A stretch of DNA of 64,000 nucleotides, taken from positions 1-64,000 of the forward strand of contig JAYUED010000059.1 of assembly GCA_043739385.1 (NCBI GenBank), written 5' to 3'. This document shows, one piece after another, positions 1-7,702 of this stretch. The DNA comes from Defluviibacillus sp043739385 (GTDB taxonomy: Bacteria; Pseudomonadota; Gammaproteobacteria; Burkholderiales; Burkholderiaceae_C). Positions within the stretch are counted from its first letter, which is position 1. Every line of letters starts with the position of its first letter. The notes beneath the pieces are model-generated. The model saw only the letters and a program-made list of their open reading frames with translations, had not been told where the DNA came from and did not search any database. The translations under genes and the position numbers were made by a program.

Positions 1-34
1 CGTTCAGATTGAGCTTCAAGTTGGCTTGTTTCAT
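1..34 (-). CDS. Possible N-terminus of an IS5-type transposase, running off the left edge
   Basis: Only eleven codons are visible, starting from an ATG on the minus strand at position 34 (MKQANLKLNLN). The peptide resembles the beginning of IS5-family transposases common in Burkholderiales, which often open with MKQ followed by a Leu/Asn stretch. This is a memory-based resemblance over a very short peptide, so it is tentative. If right, the left terminal inverted repeat of the element should lie between about position 50 and 120; I could not identify it. Confidence 0.25.
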   Translation of the reverse strand, partial: MKQANLKLNLN

Positions 35-427
35 GGGCTGTATTTTCTCAGGCCGGGCTTACTGCAAGCACACAGGTGCCAGAGTTATGCAGAGGTTCCA
101 TAACAACATGAAGTTGTCTGAATTCAGATCCATCAACACCATAATGATGGAATGTGAAGCAGAAAGTTTTCAAATCCTCGCCGACATTACTGTAGTGAAG
201 AGAAGCACATCGTTGATGGGTGACTTTTCTGACGCTCAGTGAAGCTGCCCTCAAGGAGGCTGGATTCGCGGTCTGCAGCTAAACCAATACAAGCCCTTCA
301 ATGTCGAGTGCTTTTTAAGCTTAGCCAAAACGGGAAGTCTTATTGGCTAAGGTTCCATTCGCAACTTATTGTAGCTTTCACAAGCACCCAAAATGAAACC
401 AAGCCAAAGTTCGGTTTTTTCATCCTG
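35..427. other. Stretch without a recognisable gene
   Basis: The short open frames here do not resemble known proteins and lack convincing ribosome binding sites. The stretch contains the downstream side of the CHRD gene and possibly the end of an insertion sequence. I see no tRNA, clear terminator or repeat. Confidence 0.5.
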
Positions 428-871
428 CTATTGGGCTGGTACCACTTGACCGCGTACCTCACCGCCCGAATTCGCGGCAGTGCGCAAGTTGACATACCAC
501 TTACCAGCCATCACATCTGTAGCCTGAGCAGCTGTCAGTGTGGCTGATCCCTTGATAGGGTTCTCCAAACTACCTGAGAAACCCAGCGCAACACCGGCAT
601 TCGCGCCAGCGGCCGCTGGGCCATGGAAGTGACCCGCTTTCACTGGGCCTGTGAGACCCGCATAGGTTACCGTCCAAGTGAGCACATTCGTTTGTTTGTC
701 TAAGCTTGCATCCAACATACCAGAGCCGGTGCTGGTGTTGGCTGGAACCTCATTGGCACTGGAAAGCTTTGCACTTAATGGTGTGGCGTTTGAAGCCATC
801 ATCAAGCTACATGCACTTAAGCTCAATGCTGCAGCAATAACACCAACGGATAAAAAAGTTCTGGTTTTCAT
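428..871 (-). CDS. CHRD domain lipoprotein
   Basis: A 147-residue exported protein. Residues 1-21 form a lipoprotein signal (two Lys/Arg, a hydrophobic core and lipobox LSAC with Cys21). The rest matches the CHRD fold: the SSANEVP start near residue 37, the HFHGPA motif at 81-86, and the GKWYVNL...GEVRGQV ending. CHRD domains occur in chordin and in many small bacterial secreted proteins, where their role is unclear. It stands alone, with no co-oriented partner within 80 bp. Its anchoring in the inner or outer membrane cannot be decided from residue 22 (Ser, which favours outer-membrane sorting) without an experiment. Confidence 0.85.
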   Translation of the reverse strand: MKTRTFLSVGVIAAALSLSACSLMMASNATPLSAKLSSANEVPANTSTGSGMLDASLDKQTNVLTWTVTYAGLTGPVKAGHFHGPAAAGANAGVALGFSGSLENPIKGSATLTAAQATDVMAGKWYVNLRTAANSGGEVRGQVVPAQ

Positions 872-958
872 CAGAACAAGTTCGTTTTGAGATTAAAAAA
901 TTCAATAAAACCGTTACCCATTCAAACGCTTGGCAAAAGACAGTGCGCAGACCAGGGA

Positions 959-1318
959 TCAAAGAATTGATGCGTGCTCTTTACGTCGTGCAATCTCATC
1001 AAACATCAAGAGCAGGTCAGAATTGATTTTCTCGTAAGGTACACCCTGCTGAGGAGCCGCAAGTTTCAATGTAAGCACTCCAGCTTGCATTTCTTTACGA
1101 CGCTCGAGCCAATGGATAATGTGTGGGTGCTTTTCATCTTCCAGGGTCCCGATGATCAGAATCATATCCGGACGCAACGGGCCTTGATTCACTTTATCCA
1201 GCAAAGCCTGGTACAGGAATTTTGCAGGACCACTTTTAATTTCACCGCGGATCAACCGTTTAACGCCATCCTCTGACTTAAAGCGCCAGAGCAGCAATGT
1301 GGGCATCGTGATGTTCAC
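959..1318 (-). CDS. Unrecognised small cytoplasmic protein
   Basis: A 119-residue protein with no signal peptide or membrane segment. An alternative start at Met5 (MPTLLLWRF) is equally likely. It is rich in charged residues with a hydrophobic central strand (DMILIIGTLEDE) followed by a basic helix (HWLERRKEM). I do not recognise a family. It lies on the same strand as the DUF393/DUF4149 pair, about 50 bp downstream of it, so it could be the last gene of that transcript. Codon use looks like that of its neighbours and the frame is intact, which supports a real gene. Confidence 0.55.
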   Translation of the reverse strand: MNITMPTLLLWRFKSEDGVKRLIRGEIKSGPAKFLYQALLDKVNQGPLRPDMILIIGTLEDEKHPHIIHWLERRKEMQAGVLTLKLAAPQQGVPYEKINSDLLLMFDEIARRKEHASIL

Positions 1319-1368
1319 GCACTTGAATTCATCGGAATTCTATTTTATCCAGTGGTGTGGTGAATTTT

Positions 1369-1779
1369 TTATTTCCGTTTGGCTGAATCGGCATGCTTAG
1401 CCCAGCGCTGCAGGTAAGGCCGCAGACGCAAAAAAGCACAATAGGCAAGCTCCAGAACTGGAGTCACACCTGGAAGTCGACCCACCCAGCCCAACCAACG
1501 CCATCCCGGCATTACCAGCCAGAGCGCCACAAAAGCTGCAGCTCCACTGAGCAGTCGACCATCTTGAAGTCGAACGTGAAACCGAGCCATGAACCGGGCC
1601 TGGTCAGCTGCGCTCACGCCAGCCGTGTCCTTACTCACGTCCATCCACGACACCATTTCCAGCGGAGTAAGCGATTGGTATACATCTATTTCACGCCGAC
1701 ACAAAGGGCAAGCTCCATCAAACATCACGGTGAGTGCCTCACAGCTTGGGGCCTGCGCGTTGTTTTGTGCCTGGCTCAT
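1369..1779 (-). CDS. DUF393 (DCC family) thiol-disulfide oxidoreductase-like protein
   Basis: A 136-residue protein with the DCC signature near its N-terminus: MFDGACPLC, with the Cys24-x-x-Cys27 pair. The family is annotated as thioredoxin-like, but few members have been characterised. The central part (residues 75-115) is hydrophobic with many Trp residues, as is usual in the family, and the C-terminus is basic. The start codon overlaps the stop of the upstream DUF4149 gene by four bases (ATGA), so the two are almost certainly translated together. A redox or membrane-associated role is inferred only. Confidence 0.85.
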   Translation of the reverse strand: MSQAQNNAQAPSCEALTVMFDGACPLCRREIDVYQSLTPLEMVSWMDVSKDTAGVSAADQARFMARFHVRLQDGRLLSGAAAFVALWLVMPGWRWLGWVGRLPGVTPVLELAYCAFLRLRPYLQRWAKHADSAKRK

Positions 1780-2183
1780 AACGCGCGTCCTATTGGAATC
1801 AAAAGCCAGATAAAAATAAGCAGCTGGGCCATGTTGAGCCCCACACTGATCCAGTGCAATACCTTAAAGGTTGAGGGTTGCTTATCGTCACTCGCCTGAT
1901 TGATGCGTGGGGTAAGCCAAAAGCAGTTGAAAAAGAAAATTAAAGCACAGGTGAGGAGCGCAGATTGACGAATAAGGTCGATTGTTGAACCAACACCCAG
2001 AGCTACAGCTACAGAAGTGGTTACCCCTAGAAACAGGAAATATTTAGGGAAGAACTTACGCACGTAAGCAGCCGACCACTGCGGCGGTAGAGCCGTGAAA
2101 ATAGTGGGCGCTACGGCTACCGAGAAGAACACCATGATGCCGACGTTGCTGGCAATCAGAAGCTTATTCAGATATATCCACAT
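1776..2183 (-). CDS. DUF4149-like small integral membrane protein
   Basis: I take the ATG at 2183, which has a GGGAG ribosome binding site nine bases upstream, rather than the longer frame from 2267. The 135-residue product starts MWIYLNKLLIASNVGIMVFF and has four predicted membrane segments, a conserved early VAPTIF motif and a short polar loop before the last helix. This matches the DUF4149/TMEM205-like family of unknown function. It is coupled by a four-base overlap to the DCC protein downstream. Confidence 0.75.
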   Translation of the reverse strand: MWIYLNKLLIASNVGIMVFFSVAVAPTIFTALPPQWSAAYVRKFFPKYFLFLGVTTSVAVALGVGSTIDLIRQSALLTCALIFFFNCFWLTPRINQASDDKQPSTFKVLHWISVGLNMAQLLIFIWLLIPIGRAL

Positions 2184-2669
2184 CACAGAGCTCCCGGCAG
2201 AGAGCCAACAAGGGTAAAGCGACTGGTCGATTTCTTTGAAACTGGGTTCATGCACAATAACTTGCAATATTCCAAAACATGCTGGTCTCTACTTATATAG
2301 CATCACAACTATCTTTGCTTGCGCCTGGTCATTAGGGCACCCGCTAGTTCTATGTTTTCGCGCCAAGCGCTGCCTGACGATGGCCGGCACTTCAAAATTC
2401 AAGTCAAACGATTTGCAGCCCTGAGCTAACAAGATCGACAAGTGCTACAAGCCTTTCGCAACGCAGGGGTCTGCATGTCGAACTGAATATGCATCGCCCG
2501 GAGCTTCATGGATAAACAGTCGCCAGCACCGGCATTCGCCACTCATGGAGACGGTCCTGTAGTGCGTGTTCAAGTTTCATTCGTGTTTGTTGGCAGATTT
2601 TGAGTTTCGTGAGATTCAATGGATGCATCACTCAGTGGTGCTTTTGTGATGCGGCAGATACCCCGTCTT
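2184..2669. other. Stretch without a recognisable gene
   Basis: About 490 bases with only short, dissimilar open frames. It lies between the DUF4149 gene start and the DUF2237 gene end, both on the minus strand. It should therefore contain the promoter of the DUF4149/DUF393 pair at its left side and the terminator of the DUF2237 gene at its right side; I could not identify a clear hairpin with a T-run. Decayed coding sequence is possible, but no recognisable fragment is left. Confidence 0.45.
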
Positions 2670-3029
2670 TCAGATCGCATTTTCTTGCAGCTGTTTCAGA
2701 GTAATCATTTCCAATGCTTTGGCGTGCGTTGCTTCCAGGTGAACAGGCGGTGCAGCCCCTGCCTGAAGAGCTTCTCGCCAGCGCAGTACACACAGGCACC
2801 ATCGGTCACCTGGTCTTAATCCGGCAAAGCGGCTCTCAGGGCGCGGCGTCATCAAATCGTTGCCCCGCGATCGCGAAAAGGCCAGAAATTCGGCTGTTAC
2901 TTGGGCACACACAACGTGCGTGCCCTGGTCCTGTGTGTTGGTGTTGCAGCAGCCATCGCGAAAGAAGCCGGTGATAGGGTCAAAGGAGCACGCGACCAAC
3001 GGGGTGCCGAGTACATTCAATGGGGTCAT
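2670..3029 (-). CDS. DUF2237 family protein
   Basis: A full-length 119-residue member of DUF2237. It has the family's start (NVLGTPL), the GFFRDGCCNT motif with adjacent cysteines, the SRGNDLMTPRPE block, the GDRWCLC motif and the C-terminal LEATHAKALE. The conserved cysteines suggest metal or redox chemistry, but no function is established. It stands alone in an otherwise non-coding and partly decayed region. Confidence 0.9.
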   Translation of the reverse strand: MTPLNVLGTPLVACSFDPITGFFRDGCCNTNTQDQGTHVVCAQVTAEFLAFSRSRGNDLMTPRPESRFAGLRPGDRWCLCVLRWREALQAGAAPPVHLEATHAKALEMITLKQLQENAI

Positions 3030-3123
3030 TTGTTTAAAATTGTTATTTTATGAACCCAGGGTTCGCCACAACGGGGCCTGGGCGAGTCCGATTTTCGAGC
3101 TAGTCTCGCAACTCACCTCACTA

Positions 3124-3153
3124 CAGAACAGAACAGAACAGAACAGAACAGAA
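3124..3153. repeat. (CAGAA)6 pentanucleotide tandem repeat
   Basis: Six perfect head-to-tail copies of CAGAA. The tract sits between the LysR remnant and the DUF2237 gene, about 95 bp upstream of the latter's start codon on its promoter side. Such tracts can change length by slippage. Confidence 0.95.
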
Positions 3154-3202
3154 CACATTTTTGTCTCGAATCCTCAAAAATTCCTGTAATTTCAGCAAAT
3201 GC

Positions 3203-3658
3203 TTAAAACTCAGAAACATTCAAACTATGGATGTTGGCGCCGGTCAAAAGCCTTATCAGGCTGCTAACCGAAATGATTGTATGGCCATGCAAATGGTCGG
3301 GCACAGTTGGTATGTCCTGACTGGCAAAGTAGCCCGGCGACGCGAAAATCACACATCGCAACTGCCCGACCCAAATCGCCTGCATACTGGAATCTGGCAA
3401 TCCATTGATGGGTACTGCAACGTCCACACCTCTATCGAGCAGGTTGACGGTGCGGATAAAGAAGATAAAAGAAGTACCAACCTTAGGGCAGTGATTCAGG
3501 AACTCGGTCTCGATAGGCGTCACAAACAGCGCGCCAAAGAGCACTGGCGCGATAGCAGTCAAGCGGTCTCTTGGGGATGAGTTCATACCTGCAGCAGACT
3601 CATCCGCCTCCAGTATTTCCGCTAGGATGATATCTTCTATTTCATCCCAACACTGAGT
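3203..3658 (-). pseudogene. Remnant of a LysR-type regulator effector domain
   Basis: The open frame reads ILAEILEADESAAGMNSS, then PRDRLTAIAPVLFGALFV, GVDVAVPINGLPDSSM and VGQLRCVIFASPGYF. This is the linker helix and the first half of the effector-binding domain of LysR regulators. The DNA-binding N-terminus is missing: an in-frame TAA lies just upstream at 3659-3661 and the sequence there turns into an IS-like end. The C-terminal half is also missing, with a stop at 3203. An ATG at 3586 opens a 127-codon frame that could look like a gene but is only the middle of the domain. Confidence 0.85.
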
Positions 3659-3708
3659 TTAAAAGCCAACGTGTACTTGCTGTGGGTATGCTTGGAGCCT
3701 GATTCCAT
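3637..3708 (-). pseudogene. Truncated IS3-type OrfA N-terminus fused into the LysR remnant
   Basis: From an ATG at 3708 the minus strand reads MESGSKHTHSKYTLAFKLSV and then stops after three further codons. The KYTxxFKLxVV pattern is the typical start of IS3-family OrfA helix-turn-helix proteins. The break comes where the sequence becomes LysR-like, so the insertion sequence was deleted or rearranged about twenty codons into orfA. The assignment is by pattern memory, without a search. Confidence 0.5.
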
Positions 3709-3736
3709 TTGACTTGCCCTTTCTTAAGTGAAAAAG

Positions 3737-3763
3737 GTGTCAACTCATTTCAGGACGGGTCAA
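3737..3763 (-). mobile_element. Probable solitary IS3-type terminal inverted repeat
   Basis: On the minus strand the sequence TTGACCCGTCCTGAAATGAG continues into TTGACACC. It lies about 30 bases upstream of the truncated OrfA start, which is where the left end of an IS3-family element is expected. No matching right end is seen nearby, so this appears to be a solo end. Confidence 0.45.
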
Positions 3764-3766
3764 CTT

Positions 3767-3804
3767 CAACAAAAAAGCCGCTGAATTCAGCGGCTTTTTT
3801 GTTG
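3767..3804. terminator. Perfect palindromic bidirectional terminator
   Basis: A 38-base perfect palindrome: CAAC, six A, GCCGCT, GAATTC, AGCGGC, six T, GTTG. The GC stem flanked by A and T runs makes a rho-independent terminator on either strand. On the minus strand it follows the desaturase gene, which ends at 3901. The IS-like end begins directly beside it. Confidence 0.85.
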
Positions 3805-3900
3805 CCTGTACGCTTCCTTCTGTCTTAAAGCTTTTTAGTTTGCTGCGTAGCAAACTAAAAGAACAAAGAAAGCAAACAAGAGTAGGGAGAGAGAAATCAA

Positions 3901-5112
3901 TCAGACATGGAATGCGCGCAAACGTACCGAAAACTCTTGCAGTGCAGCAATACCGCTTTCCTCAGCACGGCGACACCAGGCTTGGAGATCGCTGGTCAAC
4001 TGTTCGCGGGAGTGCGACGTGTTAAGCCACATCTGGCGCAGCTCTTCACGCATCACTACCATCTTGTCGAGCACAGGGTTAGCTGCACGAGCTTGAGCCA
4101 AATGGCCTACAGCACCAGCAGGGACTTTGTCGGCATCCCGGTGCAACCAGCGTTTAGCGGCCTTCATCACAGCAAGATTCGCGCTGGCTGCCTCGCCTTT
4201 TGCCTTCATGGTGACCAGCTCATTTTTGCAAGTTTCACGCATGCCCCTGGCATAACCAGCCATCACTTCGTAGCGGTTGGTAATCAAAGCCTCTAAGGTC
4301 TTCTCATCTGCCACTGGGCGAATAGCGCCCAGCTGTAGCTTAGGCGGAGTCTTCTTAACTTTGGCCCAGCCTACTTTCTCCATCAGGCTGATATAAAGCC
4401 AGCCCACGTCAAACTCGTAGGGCTTGACCGAGAAGCGAGCCGACGTCGGGTAAGTATGGTGATTATTGTGCAGCTCTTCGCCACCAATCAAAATACCGAT
4501 GATGGACACGTTGCGACTGCAATCTGGGGACTCAAAGTTGCGGTAACCCCAGTAGTGCCCAATACCATTGATGATGCCGGTAGCCATGACAGGAATCCAT
4601 GCCATCTGTATCGCCCAAACAGTAAGACCCACAGCGCCAAACAAGGCTAAGTTAATAACCATCATCACGCCCACGCCCTGCCAGCTAAAGCGGGTGTACA
4701 GGTTGCGCTCAATCCAATCGTTCGGCGTGCCATGGCCGTAGCGCGCAATGGTTTCCATGTTTTTAGATTCTGTGCGGTACAGCTCAGTACCTTCCAGCAG
4801 CAGTTTTTTAATGCCGCGCGTCTGGGGGCTGTGCGGATCTTCTACCGTTTCACATTTAGCGTGATGCTTGCGGTGTACAGCCACAAACTCTTTGGTGACC
4901 ATGCCTGTGCCTAGCCATAGCCACAAACGAAAGAAGTGCGAGGGGATGGCGTGCAAATCCAGTGCCCGATGAGCTTGGTGGCGATGCAAAAAAACCGTCA
5001 CACCCACGATGGTGATGTGGGTAGTGACCAAGGTGTACAACACAATTTGCCACCAGGAAAAATCCAGGAGGCCGTTGGCTAACCAGTTCACCAGAGCGTC
5101 GAAAATAATCAT
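3901..5112 (-). CDS. Membrane fatty acid desaturase (acyl-lipid/acyl-CoA delta-9 type)
   Basis: A 403-residue di-iron membrane desaturase that introduces a double bond into fatty acyl chains. The three histidine boxes are complete: HRHQAH at 43-48, HRKHH at 80-84 and HNNHH at 215-219. Hydrophobic segments around residues 20-42, 60-75 and 145-185 give the usual four-helix layout. The C-terminal 160 residues form a hydrophilic, Ala/Arg-rich extension, typical of the proteobacterial DesA group. It is transcribed alone, with a 200-bp leader upstream that could fold, and ends at a strong terminator. Role in membrane fluidity is inferred from the family. Confidence 0.9.
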   Translation of the reverse strand: MIIFDALVNWLANGLLDFSWWQIVLYTLVTTHITIVGVTVFLHRHQAHRALDLHAIPSHFFRLWLWLGTGMVTKEFVAVHRKHHAKCETVEDPHSPQTRGIKKLLLEGTELYRTESKNMETIARYGHGTPNDWIERNLYTRFSWQGVGVMMVINLALFGAVGLTVWAIQMAWIPVMATGIINGIGHYWGYRNFESPDCSRNVSIIGILIGGEELHNNHHTYPTSARFSVKPYEFDVGWLYISLMEKVGWAKVKKTPPKLQLGAIRPVADEKTLEALITNRYEVMAGYARGMRETCKNELVTMKAKGEAASANLAVMKAAKRWLHRDADKVPAGAVGHLAQARAANPVLDKMVVMREELRQMWLNTSHSREQLTSDLQAWCRRAEESGIAALQEFSVRLRAFHV

Positions 5113-5186
5113 AAAGGGAAAGTCCTGCTTTCGATAAGGTATCTGATTGTGCCTGCTTTTAGTGTTTTTGGGGAAGTTTTCTGATT

Positions 5187-5250
5187 TACCCCCTCTGCTT
5201 TTAGCGTCATTTACCGCTTATTTCACCGAAGTTAAGCGCTAAGAGGGGTA
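5187..5250 (-). promoter_or_regulatory. Possible leader hairpin upstream of the desaturase
   Basis: TACCCC-C-TCT near 5187 pairs with AGAGGGGTA ending at 5250 (nine pairs, one bulge), and inside it TAGCG pairs with CGCTA. The element lies 75-140 bases upstream of the desaturase start, in what should be its promoter or 5' leader. Function is unknown; it may also be a degraded copy of the dispersed AT-rich element described elsewhere. Confidence 0.3.
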
Positions 5251-5315
5251 TTTTCTACTTTATAGGCGGCTGTACAGTGCTTTCACACTAAACCAATAGG
5301 CCCCTCTAACTTCAC

Positions 5316-6596
5316 TTATTTTCGTTCCCAAACGGCAGCAAAAAAGCCATCAGTTGAATGCCGATGCGGCCACAAACGCAGGAAAGGCCCACTGCACAGG
5401 CCCTCCGCACCCTCCACTTTCAGTTGCGTCAGAAGCGGTGCCACCTCCACGGGGGTGAACTCAGGGTTAGCAGCGCTAAAGGCCAGCGCCACTTCTTCAT
5501 TCTCTTGCGGCAGCAAACTGCATGTCGCATAGACCAAACGACCACCAGACTTCAACAAGCGGGCAGCGCTTTGCAAAATGGCTGTTTGCTGCACTACTTG
5601 TTCTTGTACAGTTTTGACACTTTGTCGCCATTTCAGATCCGGATTGCGGCGCAAAGTTCCTAAACCAGAGCACGGTGCATCCACTAGCACGCGGTCAATC
5701 TTGCCCGCCAAACGCTTCACGCGGTCATCGCGCTCATGAGCAATGGCCGTGGGATGGACATTACTCAAGCCGCTGCGTGCCAGCCGAGGCTTAAGCGCAG
5801 CTAAGCGGTGGGCCGAGTTGTCGAATGCGTACAGGCGACCCGTGTTGCGCATCGACGCACCGATCGCCAGCGTTTTACCGCCTGCACCAGCACAAAAATC
5901 TACCACCATCTCACCCCGATGGGCGTCGAGCAGCAAGGCCAGCAGTTGTGAGCCCTCATCTTGAACTTCAACAACGCCTCGGTTGAAAGCGTCCAGTTTG
6001 GCGAGGTTGGGCTTCCCTTCTACGCGCAAACCCCAAGGTGAAAACGGTGTGACTGAGGTTTTGATACCTCCATTTTTGCTAGCAGTCGCCGCAATCTCTG
6101 CCTGCACTTCGGCGCGTTTGGCTACAAACGTATTGACACGCAAATCCAGCGGGGCGCTTCGATTCAAAGCTTCCACCAACTGCCAGAAATCATCGCCCAA
6201 CTGCGCTTTCAGCGGCGTGACCAGCCATTCAGGCAGGTTGTGACGGTGACGGTCAAGCAAATCAGCAGTTTTGATACTGTCGCACGCGTCTAACCACTCC
6301 TTTTCATGGTCCATCAATGCGCTTTTCAAGAAATCGCGTGCCCCCGTGCCATGGGCAAAGCCCAAAATAGCAAGGCGGCGTTCTTTGGGACCAGAGCCCG
6401 AAGGCGCAAAGTGCTCAAACAACAACCTTTGGCGTAACACCGCGTACACCGTATCGGTCAGACTCGCGCGTTCACGTGGGCCGAACTCTTTGTGTTCGCG
6501 GAAAAAATGGGAAACCACGGCATCAGCTGGGTGGTCAAACTTAAGGGACAGGGCGACGAGTTCTGTACAGGCGTCGAGTAGGGCTTTGGGATGCAT
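5316..6596 (-). CDS. RsmB/NOP-type RNA (cytosine-5) methyltransferase
   Basis: A 426-residue S-adenosylmethionine-dependent RNA m5C methyltransferase, most likely acting on 16S rRNA. The SAM-binding motif DFCAGAGGKT starts at 233. The two catalytic cysteines are in DAPCSG (Cys309) and ATCS (Cys359), as in the RsmB/NOP2 family. The N-terminal 130 residues are helical, like the NusB-like domain of RsmB, but diverged, so I do not give the symbol. It ends about 200 bp before the desaturase start and is probably a separate transcript. Confidence 0.88.
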   Translation of the reverse strand: MHPKALLDACTELVALSLKFDHPADAVVSHFFREHKEFGPRERASLTDTVYAVLRQRLLFEHFAPSGSGPKERRLAILGFAHGTGARDFLKSALMDHEKEWLDACDSIKTADLLDRHRHNLPEWLVTPLKAQLGDDFWQLVEALNRSAPLDLRVNTFVAKRAEVQAEIAATASKNGGIKTSVTPFSPWGLRVEGKPNLAKLDAFNRGVVEVQDEGSQLLALLLDAHRGEMVVDFCAGAGGKTLAIGASMRNTGRLYAFDNSAHRLAALKPRLARSGLSNVHPTAIAHERDDRVKRLAGKIDRVLVDAPCSGLGTLRRNPDLKWRQSVKTVQEQVVQQTAILQSAARLLKSGGRLVYATCSLLPQENEEVALAFSAANPEFTPVEVAPLLTQLKVEGAEGLCSGPFLRLWPHRHSTDGFFAAVWERK

Positions 6597-6630
6597 AGGG
6601 GCTTATTGTCCCACCGTGCCAAAATTGTGC

Positions 6631-6927
6631 ATGATCTCTAGCTCTCAGACGCCACCGAACGCGCCACTCGACGCCATTCCTGACGCATTACAAACACAGC
6701 CTGGCCTTTACAAACATTACAAAGGTAGGCACTACGACGTGTTGGGTACCGTGCGCCACAGCGAAACATTAGAGTCAATGACGCTGTACCGCGCGTTGTA
6801 CGGCGAGTACGGACTGTGGGTACGGCCTGCAGCCATGTTTTTGGAAACAGTGGTGATTGAAGGAATTACTCAAGCACGCTTTGAATACATTAAACCCACC
6901 GAGCACACCGGATCACCTCAGATATGA
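6631..6927 (+). CDS. DUF1653 family protein
   Basis: The frame is open from far upstream, but the family homology starts after the ATG at 6631 (MISSSQTPP), giving 98 residues. The core GLYKHYKGRHYDVLGTVRHS, then YRALYGEYGLWVRPAAMF, is diagnostic of DUF1653, a small domain of unknown function. It is divergent from the RNA methyltransferase gene, whose start is only 34 bp away, so their promoters must overlap. Confidence 0.85.
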   Translation: MISSSQTPPNAPLDAIPDALQTQPGLYKHYKGRHYDVLGTVRHSETLESMTLYRALYGEYGLWVRPAAMFLETVVIEGITQARFEYIKPTEHTGSPQI

Positions 6928-6992
6928 CGAGATGAAATGGCATATGTTTATGCCAAATTTTAAAATTACGTTATATATATCTACATAGCTTG

Positions 6993-7574
6993 CTACATTT
7001 TTTGAAGTAATTTCGCAATTGCCTGCGAGTACAACTGGTGCTCTTGCGTCAGCACCCGGGCTTGCAGGCTGCCTGCCGTGTCGTTGGCCAACACCGGCAC
7101 GACCGCTTGCGCCAAGATCGGGCCGTGGTCAAGCTCAGCTGTCACCTGATGCACTGTTACGCCAGCCACCTTGCACCCCGCATCAATTGCCCGCTGGTGC
7201 GTGTGCAGACCCGGGAAGGCAGGCAACAACGATGGATGAATATTCAACATCCGCCCGGCATAGCGCCCCACAAAACCCGGGGTAAGGATGCGCATAAAGC
7301 CCGCCAGCACCACCAACGCGGGTTGATGGCCGTCAATCACCTGCGCCAATTCAGCGTCAAACGCCTCACGAGACGCGAAGGCTTTGTGATCGACCACTAC
7401 TGTAGCAATGCCTTGCGCACGCGCGAACACCAAACCTTTGGCATCCGCTTTGTTGCTAATAACAGCGGACACACGGGCATCAAAGCGCTTGGCCCACGCT
7501 TCACGCTCAGCCGCGTGCACGATGGCGGCCATGTTGGAGCCCCCGCCAGAGATCAAAATCACAATGTTCTTCAT
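6993..7574 (-). CDS. purN: Phosphoribosylglycinamide formyltransferase
   Basis: Transfers the formyl group of 10-formyltetrahydrofolate to GAR in de novo purine synthesis. I choose the ATG at 7574 (MKNIVILISGGGSNM), because the family begins here; nine extra codons upstream are not conserved. The protein is 193 residues, close to the usual length. Visible landmarks are the phosphate-binding SGGGSNM, the LAGFMRIL strand, the catalytic NIHPSLLPAF segment with its Asn and His, and the GVTVH...LDHGPI loop with the catalytic Asp. Confidence 0.95.
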   Translation of the reverse strand: MKNIVILISGGGSNMAAIVHAAEREAWAKRFDARVSAVISNKADAKGLVFARAQGIATVVVDHKAFASREAFDAELAQVIDGHQPALVVLAGFMRILTPGFVGRYAGRMLNIHPSLLPAFPGLHTHQRAIDAGCKVAGVTVHQVTAELDHGPILAQAVVPVLANDTAGSLQARVLTQEHQLYSQAIAKLLQKM

Positions 7575-7702
7575 GCCTGCGATTATCCCAGCGCGCAGCA
7601 ACGCGCTTCAGCATCAATCCCCGCGCATTTGGGCACCAATCTGAGCTTACGTTGCCGCTAGCATGGTGAGCCACACAACCCGGAACACAACGAGGAAACT
7701 TC

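Noticed and set aside
3203..3586. Functional 127-residue LysR-like gene
   Set aside because: It begins in the middle of a domain whose coding sequence continues upstream to an in-frame stop, and it lacks the DNA-binding domain and the second half of the effector domain.
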